Of a stretch of 64,000 bases of DNA, positions 21,302 through 29,042 are shown piece by piece. Each line of letters starts with the position of its first letter. The stretch's first letter is position 1. The translations under genes and the position numbers were made by a program. The stretch covers positions 4,276,799-4,340,798 of the forward strand of contig NZ_KB905370.1 in the NCBI RefSeq assembly GCF_000378985.1, in the 5' to 3' direction. Below the pieces are notes generated by a model. That model was not told where the DNA came from. It searched no databases and saw only the letters and a list, made by a program, of their open reading frames with translations. Source of the stretch: Ensifer sp. BR816 (GTDB lineage: Bacteria; Pseudomonadota; Alphaproteobacteria; Rhizobiales; Rhizobiaceae).

Positions 21302-22612
21302 ATGGAACGTGGAAGTGTGACGACGCCTTTCGGGCGCCGGGCGATGACGCTTGGCATGCTCGCAAGGCAGATCGCTGCCGGCGACATTTCGCCGAAGCAG
21401 TCGGTCGACAAGTGGAAATTGTTTCGCACGGTCTGCGAAGCGAAATCGGAGATCGGCGTCTCCGATCGCTCGCTTGCGGTGCTCAACGCTCTCTTGAGCT
21501 TCTATCCCGGTGCCGAACTCTCGGGTGACGACGGCCTCGTCGTCTTTCCGTCGAATGCTCAGCTTTCGCTTCGCACCCACGGCATGGCCGGAACGACGCT
21601 CCGCCGGCATCTCGGCTGCCTCGTCGAAGCCGGGCTGATCGTTCGGCGCGACAGCCCGAACGGCAAGCGCTACGCCCGTAAGAACCGCAGCGGCGCCATC
21701 GGCGAAGCCTTCGGTTTCGACCTCGGACCTCTCCTTGCACGGGCCGACGAGTTCAAGGCCGTAGCCGCGAAACTTGCAGCCGAACGGCAGCATCTCCGCC
21801 TCGTGCGCGAACGACTGAGCCTCTGCCGACGCGACATCACCAAGCTGCTCGATCTCAGCCGGGAGATCGGTCCCGACATTGACTGCCAGGCCTTCGAATC
21901 CGAGTTTGAAACGCTGATCGGCGGCATGCCGCGCAAGGCGCCGGTCGGTTTTTTCGAAGCCCGGCTCGAAAAACTCGAAAAACTCCGCAATGCCCTGACC
22001 AATCATTTGGAAATATTGCTGAATTCGCAAAAAACGGCCACCAATGACCACCAGAATGGATGGCACAAACAGAATTCAGATCCAGACTCCAATCTTGAAT
22101 CTGAACCGGGCTTGGGAAAAGGCGAGGGGGCCAAGCTGGCGGACGGCCTGTGCGAAACCGAAAGAACGGCTGAAGTCCCGCAACCGCATCAGCCGGCGCT
22201 CCACGATGACCCAGCCCCGAAGCCGAACAGCTTCGTTCCGCCGGCCGAATTCGTCGACCGCGCACACCGCCAGATCCCCTTGCCGGCCGTTCTTCAGGCC
22301 TGCCCGCAAATCGCCGATTACGGACCCTCCGGCCGTGTGGCGAACTGGAAAGACCTGATGACCGCGGCAATCGTCGTGCGCACAATGCTGGACGTCAGCG
22401 CCGACGCGTATCAGGACGCCTGCGCGGTCCTCGGCTACGAGACTACCGCGGCCGTCATGGCCTGCATTCTCGAAAGAGCCGACCGGATCAACTCGCCGGG
22501 CGGATATCTCAGGGATCTGACGCGACGCGCAAGGCAGCGGGGCTTTTCGCTTGCGCCGATGATCAGTGCCCTGGCTCAGGCGAGACGGGCGAGCGCGCTG
22601 ATGGCAACGTGA
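21302..22612 (+). CDS. repC: RepC, replication initiator
   Basis: A 436-residue RepC. ATG 21302 has an AAGGTGAAG site upstream. The N-terminal winged-helix region contains the family pattern RRAMTLGMLARQIAAG, then LNALLSFYPG and FPSNAQLSLRTHGMAG; the middle is a linker rich in polar residues (about 235-290), and the C-terminal domain carries VANWKDLMTAAIVVR and SPGGYLRDLTRRA. RepC is the limiting initiator and acts on an origin inside its own gene. Its expression should be held down by the ctRNA and by RepA/RepB. Confidence 0.96.
   Translation: MERGSVTTPFGRRAMTLGMLARQIAAGDISPKQSVDKWKLFRTVCEAKSEIGVSDRSLAVLNALLSFYPGAELSGDDGLVVFPSNAQLSLRTHGMAGTTLRRHLGCLVEAGLIVRRDSPNGKRYARKNRSGAIGEAFGFDLGPLLARADEFKAVAAKLAAERQHLRLVRERLSLCRRDITKLLDLSREIGPDIDCQAFESEFETLIGGMPRKAPVGFFEARLEKLEKLRNALTNHLEILLNSQKTATNDHQNGWHKQNSDPDSNLESEPGLGKGEGAKLADGLCETERTAEVPQPHQPALHDDPAPKPNSFVPPAEFVDRAHRQIPLPAVLQACPQIADYGPSGRVANWKDLMTAAIVVRTMLDVSADAYQDACAVLGYETTAAVMACILERADRINSPGGYLRDLTRRARQRGFSLAPMISALAQARRASALMAT
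22000..22110. other. probable oriV inside repC (AT-richer segment)
   Basis: Within repC this stretch is visibly richer in A and T than its surroundings and codes for the low-complexity linker of RepC. In repABC plasmids the vegetative origin lies within repC at such an AT-rich segment. The boundaries are approximate. Confidence 0.45.
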
Positions 22613-22930
22613 CCCGGACGATTGCGGCAGGGTAGTGGACGGCGATCCTTCCTGGCAGAGCGCCCGAGCGTCCAGGATGGGACTGCGACAATCTTCCCGT
22701 ACTGGTCGCCCCCGTCGCGATGGTCCGAGAATTCGCACCATGCGTCGTCATCGGGTGTCGACGAGGACACTTCGTGTCAACAAATCCGGCGTATCGTAAC
22801 GCATTGACGCAAAAGCTTCCCGGCCACACTGCGGAAGCTAACTCTGCGATCGTTTCCGCTACACCCGACAGGCATATCAGCCATTCGGTACTCGCTGATG
22901 GTGAGTACGCCCATGCGCTCGTCGCGGCTT
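22613..22930. other. 318-base gap after repC, nothing recognised
   Basis: I see no gene, repeat or RNA here. A short inverted repeat (GTACTC at 22879 and GAGTAC about 14 bases on) is the only visible structure and is too short to interpret. Confidence 0.5.
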
Positions 22931-23293
22931 TCAGTCCGTTTTGCGGAAAGCCCGGCTGGAGACCGATACGGAATTCTGACAAGGGTCTTTCGTATTGGCA
23001 AACTGATAGCCGTCAGCGCCGTGTATCGGTCCGAACGCAAGGCCGTTTTCCTGAGATCGCCGGCAGAACGCCTCGACGTCCTCCACGTCGAAGACGAGCT
23101 TGATGACGGATTGACCGCCGCGCTGACCTTTTGCCGCCGGATGCAGCAGGAGGCTGGCGCCGCCGTTCTGGGCGACCAGTTCGACGATCCTGTCACCGGA
23201 CTGTCTGGTTACAGCAAAGCCGAACTGCTTTTCGTAGAAGCGCGCCGTCTCTTCGACATTTCCGGCGTAGATGACCAGCCTGTTGAGCGGCAC
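22931..23293 (-). CDS. VOC-family (glyoxalase/bleomycin-resistance-like) protein
   Basis: A 120-residue single-module VOC protein. It starts at GTG 23293 with a GGAAAG site; the upstream frame to 23419 runs through a parS palindrome and is not coding. The fold is visible as LVIYAGNVEETARFYEKQFGF at the start, then a glycine-rich IVELVAQNGGASLLLHP strand pair, then the second half VFDVEDVEAFCRRSQENGL. Such proteins bind a metal and a small substrate; the reaction here cannot be told. It lies between repC and a parS site. Confidence 0.82.
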   Translation of the reverse strand: MPLNRLVIYAGNVEETARFYEKQFGFAVTRQSGDRIVELVAQNGGASLLLHPAAKGQRGGQSVIKLVFDVEDVEAFCRRSQENGLAFGPIHGADGYQFANTKDPCQNSVSVSSRAFRKTD

Positions 23294-23346
23294 TGTCTTT
23301 CCTTTCCCGGTGACCGGCAATTCGGGCGCGCGGCGGCTCGACACCT

Positions 23347-23362
23347 GTTGACAGCTGTCAAC
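23347..23362. other. parS-type palindrome, class B copy 1
   Basis: GTTGACAGCTGTCAAC is a perfect 16-bp palindrome that fits GTTNNCNGCNGNNAAC but differs from the class A sites upstream of repA. It lies 735 bases after repC and just 54 bases upstream of the VOC gene start. Confidence 0.8.
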
Positions 23363-23372
23363 TGCCCTACTG

Positions 23373-23472
23373 CATGTCTCCTTGAATCGACTCGATTTAA
23401 GGACAAAGACATGCAGCAATTCAAAGTGCTACAGCGACCTTTGCGCGTCTGATAAGACGCGCGGCGCTGTAG
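23373..23472 (+). repeat. repeated element: mini-ORF plus double-stem hairpin, copy 1
   Basis: The element has a TTTAAGGA-containing leader, an ATG at 23411 opening a 13-codon frame (MQQFKVLQRPLRV, stop 23450-23452), and a nested hairpin: CTACAGCG (23429-23436) with CGCTGTAG (23465-23472), and inside it GCGCGTCT with AGACGCGC around a GATA loop. Diverged copies lie at 59914-60020 and 62165-62225. It is a dispersed intergenic sequence of rhizobia; whether the frame is translated is unknown. Confidence 0.75.
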
Positions 23473-23473
23473 A

Positions 23474-24310
23474 TCACTCGCGCCAGTGCTCGGCGACCCA
23501 TTGGGTCGGGCGAATATAGTGGCGCAGATAGCGGAACGGGTTCTTCTCTCTGCGCTCCGGAGAAAACATGCCGCGGACGTGGCCGAGCGGCGTCGCGGCG
23601 CGGCCCTTGTAGCCGAACTGCCCGTCGATTGCGTGCTGCGGCAACAGCCCGCGCGGAAAGAGAACGATCCGCGCATCGGCGGGGAGCCGGGGCGCCAGAT
23701 AGTAATTGAGCGGAAACGGCCAGCGGCAATCCTGGCGGAAATGCAGGACGTGGCGCCGCGGGAAGAATTTTGCCCCGCCCGGCGCATTGCGCGTCACGAA
23801 GCGTTGCTCGAACCGATACTCGTCCGCGACCCCTTGCGGATTGGCACGGAACTTCTCCTGCAGCGGTACGAGCTTGCCGACCGGGAAGCGGAACACCGAC
23901 GTCTGCCCAAGCCGCTCGAAGGGCGTCGTCTGATTGACGGCCAGCACAACGTCGTCCGGTTCGCTGATCTCGAAGAAGCTGTCGAGCGAACCGACGACCA
24001 CCACGTCGAGGTCGAGGAACAGCACCGGCCCCTTGAGGTTGCCGAGCTTCGGTCCCCAGAGGCGCGCCTTCGGCCAGATGCCCTTGGTATTCTTCGGCAT
24101 CTCGACATCGAGCGGCGGCAGGTCCTCGCAGAGAATCTCGGGGCGAAGATTGTTGCGGCTGTCGGTGAAGCAGGTGAAGGTGAAGGGCGGCGTGATATTG
24201 CGCGCCACCATGGCATAGAGCCGGTTGATGAAGGGGGCACCATATTTCGTGCCCCAGCTGATGCAGATCACCTGCTTGACGCCGCCGCTCGCCGCCAGAA
24301 CGCTTGCCAT
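23474..24310 (-). CDS. glycosyltransferase-like protein
   Basis: A 278-residue protein beginning MASVLAASGG at ATG 24310; the longer frame to 24562 crosses a parS site. A DXD-type metal/nucleotide-sugar motif lies in VLFLDLDVVVVGSLD near residues 92-106, preceded by the CISWGTKYGAPFIN opening and the FTCFTDS segment, as in GT8/DUF-type glycosyltransferases. There is no signal peptide. The acceptor is unknown; a role in surface polysaccharide decoration is plausible. It lies between two parS palindromes. Confidence 0.78.
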   Translation of the reverse strand: MASVLAASGGVKQVICISWGTKYGAPFINRLYAMVARNITPPFTFTCFTDSRNNLRPEILCEDLPPLDVEMPKNTKGIWPKARLWGPKLGNLKGPVLFLDLDVVVVGSLDSFFEISEPDDVVLAVNQTTPFERLGQTSVFRFPVGKLVPLQEKFRANPQGVADEYRFEQRFVTRNAPGGAKFFPRRHVLHFRQDCRWPFPLNYYLAPRLPADARIVLFPRGLLPQHAIDGQFGYKGRAATPLGHVRGMFSPERREKNPFRYLRHYIRPTQWVAEHWRE

Positions 24311-24547
24311 GGACTGTCGCTTCTCTCGCTTCGTGCCTGCAGAAAAACCCCGAAACCATCGTCCGGAACGGAGCACCGGAGCCGACAGGCGGCGAGGGTC
24401 TTGCAGACGATCGATCAAACCCCGCCGTCTTAAAGCAGGAATTGCCGACCTCTGGCAAGACTCGGCTAGCCACGTGGCCCCGGGGCGATGGCCGTCCAAC
24501 CGCGCGATCGGCGCAACGGCATCGCTCGCGGCGCTCCAAGGGACGAA

Positions 24548-24563
24548 GTTGACAGCTGTCAAC
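24548..24563. other. parS-type palindrome, class B copy 2
   Basis: An exact copy of GTTGACAGCTGTCAAC, in the 536-base gap between the glycosyltransferase and the DUF1612 gene. Apart from this and the next site I see nothing else in that gap. Confidence 0.8.
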
Positions 24564-24660
24564 AGGCGGTAGTCGGCCCATGCCGCAGGAGGGATCGCGC
24601 TGGGAAAGCCTCATCCCGCCGTGATCCGAGTACGCCCTTACGCGACGCCGGATCGATGCT

Positions 24661-24676
24661 GTTGACAGCTGTCAAC
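24661..24676. other. parS-type palindrome, class B copy 3
   Basis: A third exact copy of GTTGACAGCTGTCAAC, 113 bases from copy 2. The downstream side of repABC thus carries three class B sites spread over 1.3 kb. Confidence 0.8.
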
Positions 24677-24846
24677 TCGGGCGGAAACGGTCTCTTTACC
24701 GGCGTTTGGTAAGAGATGGGCCAGGGACGGACATCCACTGCAAGCGCCGCCACGGCGCGAAATTTCAGTGGGCAATCTTTGCCTACCCTGTGACGGAACG
24801 AAATTGCGTGTTAGCTTCCGTTTCAGCAAAAGGCTGCGTCTTTTTA

Positions 24847-25995
24847 ATGAGATACGAAACACCCGATCCGCTTCATCCAGCGCTGCTTCCGGGCCTGATC
24901 GCCGCGGAGGACGGGCTTGCCCGGCTCGATGAGCGCGCCGCCCGCCATGCCGTGGCCGAGGGGTTTCGCGAACGCGGGCAGTTCTTCGACGCGGCGGCGG
25001 CCCTCTGGGTAGCGGGCGAACTCGTCCATGTCGAGGACATCATTTTACACGATTCGCACATGGATGCGCGAGCGCCTTCTCACGAATTGACGATCGCCCA
25101 CGCCGTGTTGCGGGCGCGGCGCCGTCTGGAGCTGGCCGAGCCCGGCTGGGCGCTGACCCTGTCCGGGCTGAATGCGCTCAGGGGAGAGCAGGGCGCAACC
25201 GTCACCAGTGACGAGTCTCCGGAGCGGTCAAGCGACCGGCCAAGCCCGGACAATCTGCCCGAACCTGCCGAGGACAGCGACGAAAATCCGCTCGCCGACG
25301 AATTCGCCGAGCTCGATGCGGCGATCGCCCGGTCGCAGCGGCTTCTGGATTTCCATGCCGGCAGCCTCCCGGAGCCCGCCGCCTTACCGGCGGAGAGGGC
25401 GGCGGCCGAACCGACCGGCCAGCTCGGACTGCTCTTCGACGAGGAATGGGACGAGGGGGCGCGGCTCGATGCCTGGCGCGGCGTGCTCTCCGCCGCCGAT
25501 CAGCTGCCCGCCTGCCTCGGCGCGGCCATCCTCTTCGATGCCTGGGAGCGGATCGAGCCGCTGCGTCGCCAGCATTGGCTCGGCTCGCTGCTCGTCGGCG
25601 CCTATCTGCGCTATCGCGGCAAGGTCGCCTCGCATGTGCTGGCCTTCAATACCGGGCTGAAGACGATCCGGCACGAGCGCCGCCGCGCCAAGGACCGGCT
25701 GACGCGCCTCAGCGCCTTTCTCGAGGCAATGTCGGTGGCAGCCGATCTCGGTCTGAAGGAACTCGACCGGCTGTCGCTCGCCAGGACGCAGATGGAGATG
25801 CGGATCAAGGACCGCCGCTCCAACAGCAACCTTCCCGGGCTGATCGACCTCGTCCTCTCCCGGCCGATCGTCTCGACGGCGATGATCGCCCGACACCTGC
25901 GCGTTACCCAGCGCGGCGCGCTCAATCTGGTGCGCGAGCTCGGCGTGCGGGAAATAACCGGCCGGGGACGTTATCGCGGCTGGGGCGTGATCTGA
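24847..25995 (+). CDS. RHE_PE00001/DUF1612-family plasmid protein with HTH
   Basis: A 382-residue protein of a family found on rhizobial repABC replicons. ATG 24847 follows a non-coding stretch; the frame open to 24706 crosses no ribosome site. The N-terminal third is helical and contains the HDSHMDARAPSHELTIA segment, a polar linker covers about 115-190, the DUF1612 core follows with WLGSLLVGAYLRYRGK, and the last 50 residues form a helix-turn-helix (SRPIVSTAMIARHLRVTQRG). The function is unknown; position beside the centromere sites suggests a link to plasmid maintenance, but this is only context. Confidence 0.82.
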   Translation: MRYETPDPLHPALLPGLIAAEDGLARLDERAARHAVAEGFRERGQFFDAAAALWVAGELVHVEDIILHDSHMDARAPSHELTIAHAVLRARRRLELAEPGWALTLSGLNALRGEQGATVTSDESPERSSDRPSPDNLPEPAEDSDENPLADEFAELDAAIARSQRLLDFHAGSLPEPAALPAERAAAEPTGQLGLLFDEEWDEGARLDAWRGVLSAADQLPACLGAAILFDAWERIEPLRRQHWLGSLLVGAYLRYRGKVASHVLAFNTGLKTIRHERRRAKDRLTRLSAFLEAMSVAADLGLKELDRLSLARTQMEMRIKDRRSNSNLPGLIDLVLSRPIVSTAMIARHLRVTQRGALNLVRELGVREITGRGRYRGWGVI

Positions 25996-26019
25996 CTCTG
26001 GCTCGGGGCGCTGCCGCCG

Positions 26020-26520
26020 CTACTTCCGCTGCAGATTGATCTCGCTGGTGACGACGCGGTTGCCGGAGCGCGGATCGACGTCGACGGTCACGAGCTTCAT
26101 GCCGTTTTCACCCACCCGCTCCAGGGTAAGATTGGCGCGGCGGTCGCCGTTCACTTCCCGCGCCCAATGGATGGTGAGATTGATCGCGCTGCCGCGGCGC
26201 TTGCCGAAGAGCGTCGACTTGCGGCCGCTCGGCCCGACATAGGTGCCGCTATAGTTGACACCTGTAAACTGGAGATCGGCGCCGATCGAGCGCGAGACGA
26301 CGATGAGTCCGCGGCAGGTGCCGCGCATCGACAGGGCGACGTCGGTCGCCTCCGAGTCGAAGTTGCAGGAGACGTTGATCGGCGTCCTGTCGACGCGAAC
26401 CCTCACCATGCCTCCGCCGGCCCATTTGCCCTCCAGCGAGCCAAGAAAGGCCGATTCATCGGCCTGAACGGTGCCCGCAAAAAGGGACAGCATGGCTGCG
26501 ACGAGTAAATGCCTGATCAT
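26020..26520 (-). CDS. conserved exported protein
   Basis: A 166-residue protein with a clear Sec signal peptide (MIRHLLVAAMLSLFAGTVQA, residues 1-20). The mature part is rich in beta strands and starts SAFLGSLEGKWAGGG, a lipocalin-like opening seen in uncharacterised rhizobial periplasmic proteins. A single cysteine pair (in VSCNF and GTCRG) could form a disulfide. It is convergent with the DUF1612 gene. Function unknown. Confidence 0.8.
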   Translation of the reverse strand: MIRHLLVAAMLSLFAGTVQADESAFLGSLEGKWAGGGMVRVRVDRTPINVSCNFDSEATDVALSMRGTCRGLIVVSRSIGADLQFTGVNYSGTYVGPSGRKSTLFGKRRGSAINLTIHWAREVNGDRRANLTLERVGENGMKLVTVDVDPRSGNRVVTSEINLQRK

Positions 26521-26662
26521 CAGCGAGTGCCTCCCCCAAACGTCCGAGGCCGGACGGGTTTCCCATCCGGGGCAACGCGCCGTCCGGCAGGAAGTTCCCC
26601 TTGTGCGGATACTAACATCGACCGCCGCCGGGGAGGCACACAGCTTTAGGGTGACGGCCGGG

Positions 26663-27526
26663 CTAGCTGGCGAATTTCTTCGCGCCGGCGACGCAGCCGA
26701 CGATGGCGAGCGTGGCGGCGAGCATCGTCCAGCTCACCGTTTCACCGAGCAGGGTCGCCGCCAAGGCGAGGCCGAAGAAGGGCTGCAGCAATTGCAGCTG
26801 CCCGACGGCGACGATGCCGCCCTGGGCGAGGCCGCGGTACCAGAAGATGAAGCCGACCAGCATCGAGAAGACCGAGACGTAGCCGAGGCCGAGCCAGGCG
26901 GCGGGACGCAAGTCGCCGAGGCTCATCGGCAGGGTCGCAAGCGCCAGCCCCAGCATCACCGGCAGCGACAGCACGAGGGCCCAGGAGATCACCTGCCAGC
27001 CGCCGAGCTTGCGCGACAGCTTCGCACCCTCGGCATAGCCGAGGCCGCAGGCGAGAATGGCGGCGAGCATCAGCAGATCGCCGACCGGCGAGGCGGAAAA
27101 ACCCTGGCGGAGCGCGAAGCCGACGACGATGGCGCTGCCGAGGCCGGAGAACAGCCAGAAGGCCGGCCGCGGCCGCTCGCCGCCGCGCAGCACGCCGAAG
27201 ATCGCGGTTGCCAGCGGCAGCAGGCCAACGAAGACGATCGAATGGGCGGAGGTCACGTGCTTCAACGCCAGCGCCGTCAACAGCGGAAAGCCGACGACGA
27301 CGCCGAGCGACACGATGCCGAGCGGCAGGAGATCGCCGCGCGCCGGCCGCTTTTCGCGAAAGGCGACGAGCAGGGCAAAGGCGAGCATGCCGGCGATGGT
27401 CGCCCGGGCCACAGTCAGGAAGATGGGGTCGAAGTCCATCACCGCGACCCGCGTCGCCGGCAGCGAGCCGCTGAAGATCAGCACACCCATCATTCCGTTC
27501 ATCCAGCCGCTGGTGATCCTGTCCAT
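26663..27526 (-). CDS. EamA/DMT-family transporter
   Basis: A 287-residue inner-membrane exporter with ten predicted spans in two EamA repeats; the second repeat begins around residue 148 and includes the LGYVSVFSMLVGFIFWYRGL segment. ATG 27526 faces the mocR-type gene across 94 bases. Divergent DMT transporters are common targets of MocR regulators, so this pair probably exports an amino acid or vitamin-like amine. The substrate is not evident. Confidence 0.87.
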   Translation of the reverse strand: MDRITSGWMNGMMGVLIFSGSLPATRVAVMDFDPIFLTVARATIAGMLAFALLVAFREKRPARGDLLPLGIVSLGVVVGFPLLTALALKHVTSAHSIVFVGLLPLATAIFGVLRGGERPRPAFWLFSGLGSAIVVGFALRQGFSASPVGDLLMLAAILACGLGYAEGAKLSRKLGGWQVISWALVLSLPVMLGLALATLPMSLGDLRPAAWLGLGYVSVFSMLVGFIFWYRGLAQGGIVAVGQLQLLQPFFGLALAATLLGETVSWTMLAATLAIVGCVAGAKKFAS

Positions 27527-27601
27527 GCCCTGCTCCCATGCTCAATGCCGATATCGCCCTGTATCGGTCCGGACGGCTGGCCTTTCCAGATACGGTGGGG
27601 T

Positions 27602-27619
27602 ACAGTTTTGCCAAACTGT
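27602..27619. promoter_or_regulatory. inverted repeat before the MocR gene
   Basis: ACAGTTT and AAACTGT are perfect seven-base arms around TGCC, ending one base before the ATG of the MocR-type gene. Near-direct repeats TATCGGT and ATACGGT lie 20-60 bases further left. This is a good candidate for MocR binding and autoregulation and could overlap a start-site hairpin. Confidence 0.55.
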
Positions 27620-27620
27620 C

Positions 27621-29042
27621 ATGGTGAAAGTGCCGGTACGGATGAAAGCCCAGAAAATCGAGGCGGACGGCGAGACGCTGATCGCCAAGGTCGTAGCAAC
27701 CGTCAGGAACCGGATCGCCGGGCGCAGCCTGACACCCGGCGCCCGGCTGCCGTCGATCCGCGCCTTCGCGACGAGCCTCAAGGTTTCCAAGTCGACCGTG
27801 GTCGAGGCCTACGAGCGGCTGGCGGCGGAGGGGTTGATCCGCTCGCGGCCCGGATCCGGCTTCTTCGTCGCCGCGCCGCTTGCGCCGCTGTCGCTTGCCG
27901 AAATCGGCCCGCGGGTTCAGCGCGAGGTCGACCCCCTGTGGATTTCTCGGCAGGCGCTCGAAGCGGGGGGAAATGTACTGAAGCCCGGCTGCGGCTGGCT
28001 GCCGGCCGCGTGGATGCCGGAAGAGGGTCTCCGGCGCGCCTTGCGTTCGGTCGCGCGCGGCAGTGCCGCGACGCTCGTCGAATATGGTCCGCCGCTCGGG
28101 CTGTTGCCGCTCCGCGAACTTCTCGCCCGCCGTCTGGCGCAGCACGGCATCGAGGCGTCGCCGGAGCAGGTCATGCTGACGGAATCCGGCACCCAGGCGA
28201 TCGATCTTCTCTGCCGCTTCCTGCTGAAACCCGGCGACGCCGTCCTCGTCGACGATCCGTGCTACTTCAATTTCCATGCGCTGCTCAGGGCACATCAGGC
28301 AAACGTCATCGGGATCCCCTATACGCCTGCCGGACCGGACCTCGAACGTTTCGCCGAAGCGCTCGAGGCGCACCGGCCGCGCCTCTACATCACCAATTCC
28401 GCGCTCCACAATCCGACCGGCGCGACGCTCTCGCCGCTCGTCGCCCATCGACTTTTAAAACTCGGCGACCAGTCGGACCTGACGATCATCGAGGACGACA
28501 TCTTCGCCGACTTCGAGGAAGCGCCGGCGCCGCGGCTCGCGGCCTTCGACGGGCTCGAACGGGTCGTGCATATCGGCAGCTTTTCGAAGTCGCTGTCGGC
28601 GGCGGTGCGCTGCGGCTTCATTGCCGCGCCGCGCGGCTGGATCGAGCCGCTGACCGACCTGAAGATCGCCACGAGCTTCGGCGGCGCCGGCTTTTCTGCC
28701 GAGCTGGTGCTGACGCTCCTGAAGGACGGCAGCTACCGCAGGCACATGGAAACGGTGCGCCAGCGGTTGGCGCGCGCCATGGCCGAGACGATCGCCAGGC
28801 TCGGCGAGATCGGGATCGTCCCCTGGCTGGAGCCGCAGGCCGGCATGTTTCTCTGGTGCCGGCTGCCGGACGGAACCGATGCGGCGGACGTGGCGAGAAG
28901 GGCGCTCGAAAGGGACATCGTGCTCGCCCCCGGCAATGTCTTCAGCCAGGCGCAGACGGCCGGCGGTTTCCTGCGCTTCAACGTGGCGCAGTGCGAGGAC
29001 GAGCGGCTGTTTCGCGCGCTGGCGGCGCTTCTGCGCCGGTAA
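27621..29042 (+). CDS. MocR/PdxR-type regulator with aminotransferase domain
   Basis: A 473-residue fusion regulator: an N-terminal GntR-type winged helix (about 15-80, with LPSIRAFATSLKVSKSTVVEAYERL) and a fold-type I aminotransferase domain from about 110. The PLP lysine is in GSFSKSLSAAVRCG, and NPTG and DDIFADF are also intact. ATG 27621 is used; ATG 27642 is an alternative. It probably controls the divergent DMT exporter in response to PLP-linked amino compounds. Its 3' end overlaps the convergent mscS gene by 65 bases. Confidence 0.88.
   Translation: MVKVPVRMKAQKIEADGETLIAKVVATVRNRIAGRSLTPGARLPSIRAFATSLKVSKSTVVEAYERLAAEGLIRSRPGSGFFVAAPLAPLSLAEIGPRVQREVDPLWISRQALEAGGNVLKPGCGWLPAAWMPEEGLRRALRSVARGSAATLVEYGPPLGLLPLRELLARRLAQHGIEASPEQVMLTESGTQAIDLLCRFLLKPGDAVLVDDPCYFNFHALLRAHQANVIGIPYTPAGPDLERFAEALEAHRPRLYITNSALHNPTGATLSPLVAHRLLKLGDQSDLTIIEDDIFADFEEAPAPRLAAFDGLERVVHIGSFSKSLSAAVRCGFIAAPRGWIEPLTDLKIATSFGGAGFSAELVLTLLKDGSYRRHMETVRQRLARAMAETIARLGEIGIVPWLEPQAGMFLWCRLPDGTDAADVARRALERDIVLAPGNVFSQAQTAGGFLRFNVAQCEDERLFRALAALLRR

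Noticed and set aside
22879-22900. Short inverted repeat GTACTC / GAGTAC after repC
   Set aside because: Six-base arms with no partner copy or gene context; expected by chance in a 318-base gap.
26254-26269. GTTGACACCTGTAAAC, similar to the parS palindromes
   Set aside because: It lies inside the coding sequence of an exported protein, breaks the palindrome at two places and is not near the other sites except by chance.
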